The notes: generated from the sequence alone by a model not told the origin. 64,000 bases of DNA from CAIQPV01 sp963719855 (GCA_963719855.1 CAVRDK010000002.1:186001-250000), one strand, 5' to 3'; shown: positions 36,227-46,234, numbered from the stretch's first letter. Numbers and translations are program-made.

Positions 36227-36997
36227 TTAACGCACGATACCGCGTTCGGATCGACCCAGGAAATCGGCCAGCGCATGAAGTTCGGGATGGGTATCAGCCT
36301 GTCCGAGTATGGCTTCTTTTGCCTGTTCCAGCGTCAACCCGGATTTGTACAGGGTCTTGTAGGCGCGCTTGATCGCCATCACCGCATCGCTTGAAAAACC
36401 GCGCCGTTTCAGGCCTTCCGAATTGATACCGTGGGGTGCGACGGGATTTCCGGAGGCAGTGACGTAAGGCGGAATATCCTGCAATACTACAGTGCCCACG
36501 CCGGTCATTACATGTGCGCCGATCTGGCAGAACTGGTGCACCCCGGTAAAGCCTCCCAGAATAGCGTAATCTTCTACCACGACATGCCCGGCAAGTTGGG
36601 CGTTGTTGGCGAAGATGGTGTGGTTGCCGATCTGGCAATCGTGCGCGAGGTGCACGTAGGCCATGATCCAGTTGTGGTTGCCCACGCGTGTCACACCTAC
36701 ATCCTGCGCGGTGCCCAGATTCAAGGTGCAGAATTCGCGGATGGTGTTGTAGTCGCCGATTTCCAGTCGCGTCGGTTCGCCCGCATATTTCTTGTCCTGC
36801 GGAACTTCGCCCAGTGAGCTGAACTGAAAAATGCGATTGTGCTGGCCGATGCGGGTATGCCCGCCGATCACCACATGCGAACCGACCACCGTGCCTGCGC
36901 CGATTTCAACGTGTTCGCCGATAATGGAATAAGGCCCGACTTCCACATCGTCGGCCAGCTTCGCGCCGGGATGAATAAGTGCTGTTGGATGGAGCAT
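36227..36997 (-). CDS. lpxA: UDP-N-acetylglucosamine acyltransferase
   Basis: A 256-residue trimeric enzyme that performs the first step of lipid A synthesis using acyl-ACP. The left-handed beta-helix hexapeptides are visible (IHPGAKLADDVEVGPYSIIG, HVVIGGHTRIG), with catalytic His in NHNWIMAYVHLAHDCQIG and the C-terminal helical domain (GFSSDAVMAIKRAYKTLY). It is separated from the upstream fabZ by a 121-bp MITE-like element. Confidence 0.95.
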   Translation of the reverse strand: MLHPTALIHPGAKLADDVEVGPYSIIGEHVEIGAGTVVGSHVVIGGHTRIGQHNRIFQFSSLGEVPQDKKYAGEPTRLEIGDYNTIREFCTLNLGTAQDVGVTRVGNHNWIMAYVHLAHDCQIGNHTIFANNAQLAGHVVVEDYAILGGFTGVHQFCQIGAHVMTGVGTVVLQDIPPYVTASGNPVAPHGINSEGLKRRGFSSDAVMAIKRAYKTLYKSGLTLEQAKEAILGQADTHPELHALADFLGRSERGIVR

Positions 36998-37009
36998 TTG
37001 GGTGCCTCT

Positions 37010-37130
37010 AAAAATTCAAGTTTCTAAGTCAGACAAGGCGCGAGCAAAAAATTGCGCCGCCGCATATGTTCAATATGTAAGAAGTAATTTTTTATGAGCA
37101 ACGCCGTATGGCGACGAAAGTTGAATTTTT
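37010..37130. mobile_element. MITE-like element, family 3 (copy 1), TA-flanked, between fabZ and lpxA
   Basis: Ends AAAAATTCAAGTTTC and GAAAGTTGAATTTTT, 14 of 15 positions inverted-complementary. TA dinucleotides sit at both borders, as in elements mobilised by Tc1/mariner-type (IS630) transposases. The interior (CAGACAAGGCGCGAGCAAAA, CAACGCCGTATGGCG) is repeated in reverse orientation at 46235-46354. The right end runs into the fabZ stop codon. Confidence 0.75.
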
Positions 37131-37575
37131 ATTTTGTCCGCATGGTACACATCAGTTCGGCCTCTGCCGCAAGCTGTCCGTCCACTTCAGCTACCGCTTT
37201 GAATTTCCACAAGCCGCGCATGTTGCGCACTACTTCCACTTTAAGAATTAGTTGATCGCCCGGACTGACCGGGCGCTTGAAGCGGGCGCCATCAATACCT
37301 ACAAAGTAATAAACTGTATTTTCATCCGGTTTTGTGTCCAGGCCGCAGAACGATATCAATGCCGCCGCCTGTGCCATCGCCTCGATGATCAGCACGCCGG
37401 GCATCACCGGATGGTGCGGATAATGGCCGGGAAAAAAAGGTTCGTTGATGCTGACATTTTTCAACGCCACAATGCTCTTGCCCGGTTCGACCGACAGCAC
37501 GCGGTCGATCAGCAGGAAGGGATAGCGGTGCGGCAGATGTTGCAGGATTGCATGGATGTCCATTTGTGTGCTCAT
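37129..37575 (-). CDS. fabZ: 3-hydroxyacyl-ACP dehydratase
   Basis: A 148-residue hotdog-fold dehydratase in fatty acid elongation. LPHRYPFLLIDRV, the catalytic-His motif PFFPGHYPHHPVMPGVLIIEAMAQ and YFVGIDGARFKRPV are visible. I start at MSTQMDIHAIL (37575), which overlaps the lpxD stop as TGATG; a longer frame reaches into lpxD and is rejected. The TAA stop at 37129-37131 lies in the end of the adjacent MITE. Confidence 0.95.
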   Translation of the reverse strand: MSTQMDIHAILQHLPHRYPFLLIDRVLSVEPGKSIVALKNVSINEPFFPGHYPHHPVMPGVLIIEAMAQAAALISFCGLDTKPDENTVYYFVGIDGARFKRPVSPGDQLILKVEVVRNMRGLWKFKAVAEVDGQLAAEAELMCTMRTK

Positions 37576-38615
37576 CAATCTTTTCTCCTCAAAGCTTCGA
37601 TTTCTTGTTGCAGTATTTTTATTTTGCCCGCGAGAGCATCCAGGTGGCGCAGGTGTGCTGCATTCTTGCGCCATTCCTCGTTTTTGCTGAACGGGAAAAT
37701 TCCGGTGTAGCTGCCGGGTTCGCGTATGGATTTACCGATCAGCGTAAACGAGGAAATTTCCACATTATCCGCGATCTGCAAATGTCCCAGTATGCCCGCG
37801 CTGCCGCCGATGCGGCAATGGTGTCCTATAGTAGTGCTGCCGGCGATGCCGACGCATCCGGCAATCGCGGTATGCGCGCCGATGCGCACGTTGTGCGCCA
37901 CCTGTATCTGGTTATCCAGCTTGACTCCATCCTCGATCACGGTGTCGTCCAGCGCGCCACGATCTATGGTGGTGTTCGCGCCGATCTCCACATCGTCTCC
38001 GATGACCACACGGCCAATCTGCGGGATTTTCAGCCAGCGTCCTTCGTCCATCGCGATGCCGAAGCCATCCGCTCCTATCACCACGCCGGAATGCGCAATC
38101 AGCCGGTTCCCCAACACGCAATCGTGATACACCACCACGCGCGGATACAGGCGCGCGCCCGCACCGATGATGACACCCGCACCTATGCTGCAACCTTCCA
38201 AGATTACACTGCCCGCGCCTATGCTGGCACCGGCGCCGACCACTACATGGGCTGCTATGTGCGCGGAAGGATCGATCTGCGCACCCTCCCCGATCACGGC
38301 GCTGGGATGAATTCCGGGTGCAGCTTGCGGTTCAGGGTTCAGGAAGGCGGAAACCTTGGCGAAATAAGCATAGGGATTGTCGCAGACGATGCGCGGAATC
38401 TGTGTCGCACCGGCATCCGCCGCCGCCACAATGATGGCTCTGGCGCGGGTTGCCGCAAGCTGCGCGCGGTATTTTCCGCTTGCCAGAAAAGTAAGCTGTC
38501 CGGCCTGCGCGCTGTCCAGCGTGGCGATCTGGTCAACCGTTGTGTCGGCATCGCCTAGCACGTGTCCACCGAAACGCGCCACGATGTCCGCCAAACGATA
38601 GGCTGTCCGCTTCAT
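37575..38615 (-). CDS. lpxD: UDP-3-O-acyl-glucosamine N-acyltransferase
   Basis: A 346-residue trimeric acyltransferase, third step of lipid A synthesis. An N-terminal uridine-binding domain (residues 1-100) precedes a hexapeptide beta-helix (IHPSAVIGEGAQIDPSAHIA, SVILEGCSIG) and a C-terminal helix. The catalytic His lies in NVRIGAHTAIAG-type coils. It overlaps fabZ by one base and follows skp in the usual order. Confidence 0.95.
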   Translation of the reverse strand: MKRTAYRLADIVARFGGHVLGDADTTVDQIATLDSAQAGQLTFLASGKYRAQLAATRARAIIVAAADAGATQIPRIVCDNPYAYFAKVSAFLNPEPQAAPGIHPSAVIGEGAQIDPSAHIAAHVVVGAGASIGAGSVILEGCSIGAGVIIGAGARLYPRVVVYHDCVLGNRLIAHSGVVIGADGFGIAMDEGRWLKIPQIGRVVIGDDVEIGANTTIDRGALDDTVIEDGVKLDNQIQVAHNVRIGAHTAIAGCVGIAGSTTIGHHCRIGGSAGILGHLQIADNVEISSFTLIGKSIREPGSYTGIFPFSKNEEWRKNAAHLRHLDALAGKIKILQQEIEALRRKD

Positions 38616-38642
38616 TGATTTATTGCCTGCGGCACAACGAAA

Positions 38643-39146
38643 TTATTTATCGTTCGCCAGAAATTTGATCACTCTGTCGGTAATGTCTATTTTCGGATTG
38701 CGGTATACCGCTTCCTGCAATACCAGATCGTATTTCTCGCTTTCCGCAATCTGTTGTATAGCCTTGTTGGCCAATCCCAGCACCACCACCAGTTCTTCAT
38801 TTTTGCGCAAGTTCAAATCCTCGCGAAATTCGCGTTGCAGGCGTTGCAGATTCACGTTCAGGTTATCCAGTTCGCGTTCCTTATTACGGCGATCTGCATC
38901 CGGCATGGTCATGCCTTCTTTATTCAGAAGCGTCTGGATATCCTTGGCTTGCTGGGAGATATTCTTGATTTCCAGATCACGCGCGGCAAACTCTTTCTCA
39001 ATCTTCTTCTCGGCCTTCAATGCGGGTACCGATTCGCGCAGGATGCGCTCGGTATCCACCACCCCAATCCGGAAATCCGCAGCAACTGCCTGAGTAACGA
39101 ACAACGCCAGCAGCACCGGCATAAACCTCATGATCCATGTTTTCAT
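38643..39146 (-). CDS. skp: OmpH/Skp periplasmic chaperone
   Basis: A 167-residue exported chaperone that escorts unfolded outer-membrane proteins to BamA. The signal peptide ends near QAVAA, then FRIGVVDTERILRE, then a long charged coiled coil (residues 40-125) forming the tentacles. The start is the ATG at 39146 (MKTWIMRFM), 20 bases past the bamA stop; a longer frame would enter bamA. Confidence 0.92.
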   Translation of the reverse strand: MKTWIMRFMPVLLALFVTQAVAADFRIGVVDTERILRESVPALKAEKKIEKEFAARDLEIKNISQQAKDIQTLLNKEGMTMPDADRRNKERELDNLNVNLQRLQREFREDLNLRKNEELVVVLGLANKAIQQIAESEKYDLVLQEAVYRNPKIDITDRVIKFLANDK

Positions 39147-39165
39147 TTTCGACTCCCAACCAAAT

Positions 39166-41445
39166 TTAGAATAAATTACCCAGCGTGAACTGGAATTTCT
39201 GCAAATTGTCCGTAGGCTGCGCATTCAGTGCCTTGCCGAAACTGATCTTGAGCGGCCCAACAGGCGATATCCAAGTAAGGGCTACACCGGTAGAATAACG
39301 CAATGCAGTCGAAACCGGAATGTCGCTTGTTCCATAAACCTGGCCCTCATCGACAAATACGCTCAGACGCACTGATTGCTCCTTGGACATGCCCGGCATG
39401 GGGAACAGCAATTCCTCATTCCCGATGATGCGCTTGGTACCGCCCAGCGCCAGGTTGTTAACATCAAGCGGCCCGATGGACATAGGCGCATAGCCTCGCA
39501 CCGAACCGGGGCCACCCGCATAGTAGTTCTTGAAGAACGGCAAAGGCGTACCGTGGTAACCGTTGGCTACTCCTGCATCGCCTTTCAGCATCAGCGTCAC
39601 ATTTTGGCTCACGGGATAGAACCACTGCTGCTGGTAGCCCAGTTTCCAATAACGCTGGTTCGATACCGGCAAACCGACTTCGGTGGAAACATTCTGCACC
39701 ATCCCTTCCCTGGTGTTGATCGCACTGTCGCGGCTATCGTGACCCCAGCCCACGGTTCCTATCACGTCATTGGTGGTAGGGCCGAAGATATTGATGTAGT
39801 CCGTAAAACGCTGCGGACTGAGATAGGTAAGTCCCAGTGTCGTGTGTTCCACCGCCAAGCCATATCGGATGCTTTCGTCATCGCTGATAGGCACTCCGTA
39901 ACGCACTCCTGCCCCTTCTGTGGCCGAGGTATACTGACTGACCGCGATGGTAGTCGCATTTACATCGCGCTTGTACACATCGAAGCCCCGGCTCATCCCT
40001 TCATCCGTATAATAGGGATTGGTATAAGATACCGAAGCCACCCGATTGATTTTGCTGGTATTAACTTGCGTAGACAGTATATTGCCGGAGCCGAACAGGT
40101 TACGCTCGGTGATCCCGGCGGTTAATATCAGACCTTCGCCACTGGCCAGACCGGCACCGACGGAGAAATCGCCGGTAGATTTTTCCTTCACCGCCAGATT
40201 GACGTCCAGTTGGTCATTGGTGCCCGGCACGGGAGGAGTCTCGACATTCACCTCGCTGAAGTAATCCAGCTTATCCACCCTTTGCTTGGATTTCTTGATT
40301 TTGGACGCAGCAAACCACCCTCCCTCCATCTGGCGGAATTCGCGCCGGATCACATCATCGTTTGTCTTGCTGTTTCCCGCAATATTGACACGCCGCACAT
40401 ACACGCGATGCCCCGGATCGACCATGAAGGTGAATGCCACCTGATGTTTTTCCTTATCCAGTTCCGGCACAGCATTGACGTTGGCGAAGGCATAACCATC
40501 GTCGCCCAAGCGGTCACCAATCTTGGTCGTGGACTCCGTCAACTTCTTGCGCGAGAACGTGTCGCCCGGCTTGACCGTAACCAGTTTGCGCATCTCTTCA
40601 TGCGGCAAGATATACTCCGGCCCGGAGTACTTTATACTGGAAATCGTGTACTTGGCGCCTTCGGTAAGGTTGATGGTGATGTATATATCTTTCTTGTCCG
40701 GCGTAATGGAAACCTGAGTAGAGTCCAAAAAGAATTCCAGATAGCCCGCATCGAGATAATACGAACGTATGATCTCCAAATCTGCGGCTAATTTCTGCTT
40801 GGAATACTGGTCGTTCTTGGTGAACCAACTCATCCAGTTGGGCGTATCCAACTTTATCAAGTCCCGCAGTTCGCTTTCGCGGTAGGCATGGTTGCCGATG
40901 ATATTGATCTGCTTGATCTTTGAGGCTTCGCCTTCCACCACATCGAAGCTGACGCCGACACGGTTGCGTTCCAGCTCGGTGACTTTGGCATCAACCGTCA
41001 CCGCATACTTGCCCTGCGCTACATACTCGCGCTTGAGTTCCTGCACGGCCTTGTCCAGTGATGACCTGTCGAAAATACGTCCTTCTGCCAGACCGATTCC
41101 CTTGAGGCTCTCAAGCACCTTATCCTTGGGAAAATCTTTCACCCCATTGATTTCAATGCTGCCAATCGCGGGGCGCTCCTTCACCAGCACGATCAGCACC
41201 CCCTGCTCCACTTCCAGGCTCACATCCTTGAAAAAACCGGTGGCAAACAATGCGCGTATCGCGGCAGTCGCATGTTCATCATCCAGCGTTTCGCCCACCT
41301 TGACCGGCAAGTAGCTGAACACCGTGCCCGCCTCGGTGCGCTGGATACCTTCCACCCGGATGTCCTTGACTACGAATGGCTCAATGGCTACGGCTGAAGT
41401 GGCATACAGCAACGACATCAACACCACAAGTTTTTTTAATTTCAT
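39166..41445 (-). CDS. bamA: Outer-membrane protein assembly factor BamA
   Basis: A 759-residue core of the BAM machine. The signal peptide ends near TSAVA, followed by five POTRA domains (residues 22-420, beginning FVVKDIRVEGIQRTEAGTVF) and a 16-strand barrel with the lid motif VRGYAPMSIG and a C-terminal aromatic (FTLGNLF). The start at 41445 is five bases after the rseP stop; the longer frame lacks a signal peptide. Confidence 0.95.
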   Translation of the reverse strand: MKLKKLVVLMSLLYATSAVAIEPFVVKDIRVEGIQRTEAGTVFSYLPVKVGETLDDEHATAAIRALFATGFFKDVSLEVEQGVLIVLVKERPAIGSIEINGVKDFPKDKVLESLKGIGLAEGRIFDRSSLDKAVQELKREYVAQGKYAVTVDAKVTELERNRVGVSFDVVEGEASKIKQINIIGNHAYRESELRDLIKLDTPNWMSWFTKNDQYSKQKLAADLEIIRSYYLDAGYLEFFLDSTQVSITPDKKDIYITINLTEGAKYTISSIKYSGPEYILPHEEMRKLVTVKPGDTFSRKKLTESTTKIGDRLGDDGYAFANVNAVPELDKEKHQVAFTFMVDPGHRVYVRRVNIAGNSKTNDDVIRREFRQMEGGWFAASKIKKSKQRVDKLDYFSEVNVETPPVPGTNDQLDVNLAVKEKSTGDFSVGAGLASGEGLILTAGITERNLFGSGNILSTQVNTSKINRVASVSYTNPYYTDEGMSRGFDVYKRDVNATTIAVSQYTSATEGAGVRYGVPISDDESIRYGLAVEHTTLGLTYLSPQRFTDYINIFGPTTNDVIGTVGWGHDSRDSAINTREGMVQNVSTEVGLPVSNQRYWKLGYQQQWFYPVSQNVTLMLKGDAGVANGYHGTPLPFFKNYYAGGPGSVRGYAPMSIGPLDVNNLALGGTKRIIGNEELLFPMPGMSKEQSVRLSVFVDEGQVYGTSDIPVSTALRYSTGVALTWISPVGPLKISFGKALNAQPTDNLQKFQFTLGNLF

Positions 41446-41450
41446 TTTAT

Positions 41451-42806
41451 TTAACCCAAAATCAGGCGGCTGATATCGTTGTACAACGCAAAAGCCATCA
41501 AGGTGACGAGCAACGCGATACCTACATTTTGTCCGGCTTCCCAAGCCTTCTCGGACACGGGGCTACCTTTCACCAACTCAACCGTATAATACAACAAATG
41601 TCCCCCATCCAATAAGGGGATGGGCAACAAGTTCAGCACTCCCAGGCTGATACTGATCAGCGCCAGGAAGCCCAGATAGGCGGCCACGCCCATCTGCGCG
41701 GACTGTCCGGCATAATCGGCGATGGTGATCGGGCCGCTCAGGTTCTTCATGGATATTTTGCCGGAGATCATCTCGCCCATCATTTTCAGGCTGACTGTCG
41801 CCGTTTCCCAGGTTTTGCGAACCGCCTGCCTCAGCGCCGCAACCGGCGCATAATTTACTTCAGTCATCAGCGCGTCGAGTTCGCGCTGATCCACAAACGG
41901 CGCGGCGCCGATCTTGCCTACCTGCTTACCTGCCTCGTTGATTGCGTCCGGAGTGACATCAAGCACCAGCGAACTACCCGCACGTTCGATCTCCAGACGC
42001 AGTACGCTTCCGGGATGGCTGCGTACCGCCTCGACCAGTTCCTTCCATTGCGCGATGGCATGTCCATCCACGCGTACGATATGATCATCGGCACGCAGTC
42101 CGGCGCGCTGGGCAACCCCGCCTTCCGCCAGCTTGCCGATTACGGGTTGCACCAGCGGTTGATAGGGCTGCAAACCGAGCTTCAGCAAAAAATCGCCATC
42201 CAGGTCGGCAGGTGCAATGACCTTCAGGTCGAGCACATGCCGCATCGTCGCGCCTTGTATCGTGCGCCCGTCAATGTGGGCCTCGGTTTCTTGCAACGCC
42301 ATATCCAGCAATTTCCAGCGCACCTCTTGCCAACTCGGCATCGATTCCCCATTAATGCTGAGTATGGTTTCCTGCGCCTGCAATTGCGCGGCGGCGGCAG
42401 GCGTTTGCGGCGCGACTTCGCCCAGCATGGGCTTCATGCCCGGCACTCCGTGCATGAACGACACCCAGTACAGGACGATGGCCAACAGCAGGTTGGAGAC
42501 CGGCCCCGCCACTACGATAGCCATGCGCTGCAACACCGGCTGACGATTGAAGGCGCGGTGCAACTCATGCGCCGCCACTTCGCCTTCGCGCTCGTCCAGC
42601 ATCTTGACGTAGCCGCCCAAAGGAATGGCGGAGATCACCCATTCGGTTTCGCTGCCTGCAAATTTCTTGATGTAAAGAGTTTTACCGAAACCGACGGAAA
42701 AACGCAGCACCTTAACGCCGCACAACCGCGCCACACAATAGTGCCCCAGTTCGTGAAAAACCACGAGTACTGCGATAGCTACGGCAAAAGCCCATAGCGT
42801 GGTCAT
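41451..42806 (-). CDS. rseP: Site-2 zinc metalloprotease RseP
   Basis: A 451-residue inner-membrane protease that cleaves RseA-type anti-sigma factors. The zinc motif HELGH is at residues 18-22 in the first helix, two PDZ domains lie in the periplasmic loop (residues 120-300), and LNLLPIPLLDGGHLLY supplies the third ligand. The start overlaps the dxr stop by four bases (ATGA). Confidence 0.94.
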   Translation of the reverse strand: MTTLWAFAVAIAVLVVFHELGHYCVARLCGVKVLRFSVGFGKTLYIKKFAGSETEWVISAIPLGGYVKMLDEREGEVAAHELHRAFNRQPVLQRMAIVVAGPVSNLLLAIVLYWVSFMHGVPGMKPMLGEVAPQTPAAAAQLQAQETILSINGESMPSWQEVRWKLLDMALQETEAHIDGRTIQGATMRHVLDLKVIAPADLDGDFLLKLGLQPYQPLVQPVIGKLAEGGVAQRAGLRADDHIVRVDGHAIAQWKELVEAVRSHPGSVLRLEIERAGSSLVLDVTPDAINEAGKQVGKIGAAPFVDQRELDALMTEVNYAPVAALRQAVRKTWETATVSLKMMGEMISGKISMKNLSGPITIADYAGQSAQMGVAAYLGFLALISISLGVLNLLPIPLLDGGHLLYYTVELVKGSPVSEKAWEAGQNVGIALLVTLMAFALYNDISRLILG

Positions 42807-43996
42807 GCCGATAATACCGGGCTAATCATACGCTGCATCAATTCCCCCGCCGCCGCGCGCGCCGCAGCATCAGCGTTCAGCACATCATTCAGCGTATTGG
42901 CCGCAGACACTGGCATGGTAGCCAGCACGTCTTCGATCAAACGCGGAATGGCAAGGAATGCGATCTGCCTATCGAGGAACGCGGCCACGGCGACCTCGTT
43001 CGCCGCATTCAACACGGCAGGCGCCGTGCCGCCCACGCGCAAAGCTTGATAGGCCAATGCCAAACAGGGAAAGCGCACAAAGTCCGGAGCCACAAAATCG
43101 AGCGTCGCCACCTTGAACAAATCCAGCGGCTCCACCCCCGAGGCCATGCGCTCTGGATAGGCCAGCGCGTAAGCAATCGGTGTACGCATGTCCGGGTTAC
43201 CCATCTGTGCCAGCACCGAGCCGTCGATGTATTGCACCAGCGAATGGATCACACTCTGCGGGTGCACCACCACCTGAATGACATCGGCAGGCGCGTTGAA
43301 CAGCCAGTGCGCCTCGATCACCTCCAGCCCCTTGTTCATCATGGTGGCAGAGTCCACCGAAATTTTGCGCCCCATCACCCACTTTGGATGCGCGCACGCC
43401 TGCTCCGGCGTAACGTTTTGCAAATCGGACAGCGGTGTATTGCGGAACGGCCCGCCTGATGCGGTCAACAAAATTTTACTGATCCCGCTGGCGGAAAGGC
43501 CGCCGGAATAATTATGGGGCAGCGATTGGAAGATGGCATTGTGCTCGCTATCTATCGGCAGCAGCACCGAACCACTGGCACGCACTGCATCCATGAACAC
43601 CGCACCCGCCATCACCAGCGTTTCCTTGTTCGCCAGCAGAATTTTTTTGCCCGCGCGCGCAGCCGCCAGCGTTGGACGCAGACCCGCCGCGCCAACGATG
43701 GCCGCCATCACCGCATCCACTTCGGGCAGGGACGCAACCCGTTCCAGCGCCTCCATCCCGCACAGCACTTCCGTTGCAATGCCTGCTGCGGAAATTTTCT
43801 GCGCTAGGCGCGCAGCGGCGACCTCATCCAGCAACACCGCATAACGCGGCTGGAAACGCACACATTGTTCGAACAAAATATCGTCCCGACACCGTGCGGT
43901 GAGCGCCGTCACCCGGTATTTATCGAGATGGCGCGCCACCACGTCCAGCGTGCTGCTGCCTATGCTGCCGGTGGAGCCGAGGATGGTGAGATTCAT
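42803..43996 (-). CDS. dxr: 1-deoxy-D-xylulose-5-phosphate reductoisomerase
   Basis: A 397-residue NADPH enzyme making 2-C-methyl-D-erythritol 4-phosphate, the committed MEP-pathway step. LGSTGSIGSSTLDVV binds NADPH. LLPIDSEHNAIFQSL, LTASGGPFRN and WVMGRKISVDSATMMNKGLE form the metal and substrate site. It overlaps cdsA and rseP by four bases at each side. Confidence 0.95.
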   Translation of the reverse strand: MNLTILGSTGSIGSSTLDVVARHLDKYRVTALTARCRDDILFEQCVRFQPRYAVLLDEVAAARLAQKISAAGIATEVLCGMEALERVASLPEVDAVMAAIVGAAGLRPTLAAARAGKKILLANKETLVMAGAVFMDAVRASGSVLLPIDSEHNAIFQSLPHNYSGGLSASGISKILLTASGGPFRNTPLSDLQNVTPEQACAHPKWVMGRKISVDSATMMNKGLEVIEAHWLFNAPADVIQVVVHPQSVIHSLVQYIDGSVLAQMGNPDMRTPIAYALAYPERMASGVEPLDLFKVATLDFVAPDFVRFPCLALAYQALRVGGTAPAVLNAANEVAVAAFLDRQIAFLAIPRLIEDVLATMPVSAANTLNDVLNADAAARAAAGELMQRMISPVLSA

Positions 43997-44817
43997 GCCA
44001 GCCTTTGCAGCATAAACGCCAGCGCGGCCAGCGGCAGGGTGGAAGTCAACGCGTCTATGCGATCCAGCAAACCGCCGTGACCCGGCAACAGTGCACCACT
44101 GTCCTTTACCCCGGCTTGGCGTTTGACGGCTGATTCAAACAGGTCGCCGATCACCGCCAGCCCCACCCAACACCAGGATGTCAACAGGATAATCGGCAGC
44201 AATATTAACTGGTGCGAAAAATCGCTGAAGCTCCATGCCAGCGTGACATAGACCGAAACGCCCAAAAGTGCGCCAATCACGCCCTCCCAAGTCTTTCCGG
44301 GACTGATACTGGGTGCCAGCTTGTTTTTGCCAAACTTGCGTCCAGTAAAAAAAGCCGCGCTGTCGGACACCCACACCAGCAACATGATACCGAGCAGCAA
44401 CCACGGACTGTTCTCGCGCAAATCCATCATCGCCAGGCCAGTCGGAATCAGCACCGCCCAGCCAACCAGCGCCATCAGAAACGGCTGGCGCATCTGCCAC
44501 TTCATTCCCAACCAGAAAGGCACGGCGACCAGCCACAACAGCGCCGATACCGCGTAGACCAGAATATGCAGGCTTGCATGTTGTGCGAGCGTATGACCTG
44601 CGTCGAACCACACGATGCCGCCCATAACCGCCAAGGTCAACCACCAATAAATATAGCCAAGCTTGCCGGAGAGATGGGTCAACTGCGTCCATTCCGATGT
44701 ACCTTGCATCACTATGACGATGACCAGCGCTATCCATCCCGGCGCAGGAAGCATAAATAGCGCGGACAGCAACAGCAACAGCAGGATGATCGCGGTGATG
44801 ACGCGCTGCTTAAGCAT
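43993..44817 (-). CDS. cdsA: Phosphatidate cytidylyltransferase
   Basis: A 274-residue inner-membrane enzyme making CDP-diacylglycerol for phospholipids. It has eight or so helices and the signature SPGKTWEGVIGALLG plus GDLFESAVKRQAGVKDSGALLPGHGGLLDRIDAL near the C-terminus. The ATG at 44817 overlaps the end of uppS by eight bases. Longer frames are shadows of uppS. Confidence 0.94.
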   Translation of the reverse strand: MLKQRVITAIILLLLLLSALFMLPAPGWIALVIVIVMQGTSEWTQLTHLSGKLGYIYWWLTLAVMGGIVWFDAGHTLAQHASLHILVYAVSALLWLVAVPFWLGMKWQMRQPFLMALVGWAVLIPTGLAMMDLRENSPWLLLGIMLLVWVSDSAAFFTGRKFGKNKLAPSISPGKTWEGVIGALLGVSVYVTLAWSFSDFSHQLILLPIILLTSWCWVGLAVIGDLFESAVKRQAGVKDSGALLPGHGGLLDRIDALTSTLPLAALAFMLQRLA

Positions 44818-45574
44818 TGGCCTTGCCTTCTTGCAACTGTTCACTGGTTCTGCCAAAGCGGCGCTCGCGCGCCTGATAGGAATGGATGGCCGCCTGCAAT
44901 GCCTCGCGGTCGAAGGCCGGCCATAGGGTGTCGGTGAAATACAACTCGGTGTATGCCATTTGCCACAGCAGGAAATTGCTGATGCGTTGCTCGCCGCCGG
45001 TGCGGATGAACAGATCCGGCTCCGGCGCATAGTGCATGGAAAGATAAGGCTCCAGTTCCGCTTCGCTGAAATTTGCGGACAATTCCGGTTTATCTTTCAA
45101 CATCGCCTGCATCGCCTGCATGATGTCCCAGCGTCCGCCGTAGTTGGCGGCGATGGTAAATGTCAACCCGCCGTTAGTTGCGGTGAGTTGTTCTGCGTCG
45201 GCGATGTAGCAGTTGAGTTTTTCATCGAAACGGTTGCGGTCGCCGATGATTTTCAGGCGGATATTATTTTCGTGCAGCTTGGACACTTCGCGTTCCAGCA
45301 TTTTCATGAACAACTGCATCAGGAAGGAAACCTCGTCCGCCGGACGGCGCCAGTTCTCGCTACTGAAGGCAAACACGGTAAGATATTCCACACCCAGATC
45401 GCGACAAACTTTCACCGTTTCGCGCAAAGCCTCAACGCCGCGCTGATGTCCCGCCACACGCGGCAGGAAGCGCTGCTTGGCCCAACGTCCATTACCATCC
45501 ATGATGATGGCGATATGGCGCGGAACGGCTGGAGCGTTTGGAATGACGCAGGTAGAGCTTTGGAATAACGCCAT
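44810..45574 (-). CDS. uppS: Undecaprenyl diphosphate synthase
   Basis: A 254-residue cis-prenyltransferase making the C55 carrier for peptidoglycan. IAIIMDGNGRWAKQR contains the catalytic Asp, followed by GHQRGVEALRE, TVFAFSSENWRRP and LFIRTGGEQRISNFLLWQ. Length is normal. About 90 bp upstream, after frr, are short repeats. Confidence 0.95.
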   Translation of the reverse strand: MALFQSSTCVIPNAPAVPRHIAIIMDGNGRWAKQRFLPRVAGHQRGVEALRETVKVCRDLGVEYLTVFAFSSENWRRPADEVSFLMQLFMKMLEREVSKLHENNIRLKIIGDRNRFDEKLNCYIADAEQLTATNGGLTFTIAANYGGRWDIMQAMQAMLKDKPELSANFSEAELEPYLSMHYAPEPDLFIRTGGEQRISNFLLWQMAYTELYFTDTLWPAFDREALQAAIHSYQARERRFGRTSEQLQEGKANA

Positions 45575-45578
45575 TTTA

Positions 45579-45660
45579 GAATTGAGGATCGGGAATTGAG
45601 GATCGGGATTTAAGGGTAAGCACCAAAGGTTTTCAAACCTGAATCCTCGATCCTCTATCT
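45579..45660. repeat. Short direct and inverted repeats between uppS and frr
   Basis: GAATTGAGGATCGGG occurs twice in tandem (45579-45607), and an inverted relative (AATCCTCGATCCTC) follows near 45642. It could form a hairpin in the frr-uppS message. No gene fits here. Confidence 0.5.
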
Positions 45661-45664
45661 TTAA

Positions 45665-46222
45665 TCAGACTGCCAATAAATCGGTTTCTTTAGCTTGCAG
45701 CGCCTTGTCTATTTCGGTCACGAAGCGATCAGTCAATTTTTGCACATCGTCCTGCGCACGGCGCTCATCATCTTCACTCACTTGCTTATCCTTAAGCAAC
45801 TTCTTGAGATGCTCGTTGGCATCGCGGCGCACATTGCGCACCGCCACCTTGGCGTTCTCCGCCTCGTTCCTCACCACTTTGATCAGGTCGCGGCGGCGCT
45901 CCTCGGTCAGCATCGGCATCGGCACGCGGATCACGTCGCCGTTGGTCGAAGGATTCAACCCCAAATCGCAGTCACGAATAGCCTTTTCCACAACCTGGAT
46001 CATTTTCTTTTCCCACGGTTGCACACCTATGGTGCGCGCATCAAGCAGGGTGATATTGGCAACCTGAGTAAGCAATGTGGGATTGCCGTAATATTCTACC
46101 GTTACATGATCCAGGATGCCGGTATGTGCTCGCCCGGTGCGCACCTTGCCGAAATCCGCCTTAAGCGTTTCCAGCGACTTGATCATTTTCTGTTCGGTTG
46201 TTTTCTTGATCTCAGAAATCAT
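45665..46222 (-). CDS. frr: Ribosome recycling factor
   Basis: A 185-residue factor that splits post-termination ribosomes with EF-G. It has the coiled N-terminal start (MIKSLETLKADFGKVRTGRAH), GVQPWEKKMIQVVEKAI, and the C-terminal RRDANEHLKKLLKDKQVSEDDERRAQDDVQKLTD. A family-3 MITE-like element lies between it and pyrH. Confidence 0.95.
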   Translation of the reverse strand: MISEIKKTTEQKMIKSLETLKADFGKVRTGRAHTGILDHVTVEYYGNPTLLTQVANITLLDARTIGVQPWEKKMIQVVEKAIRDCDLGLNPSTNGDVIRVPMPMLTEERRRDLIKVVRNEAENAKVAVRNVRRDANEHLKKLLKDKQVSEDDERRAQDDVQKLTDRFVTEIDKALQAKETDLLAV

Positions 46223-46234
46223 ATGGACACCTCT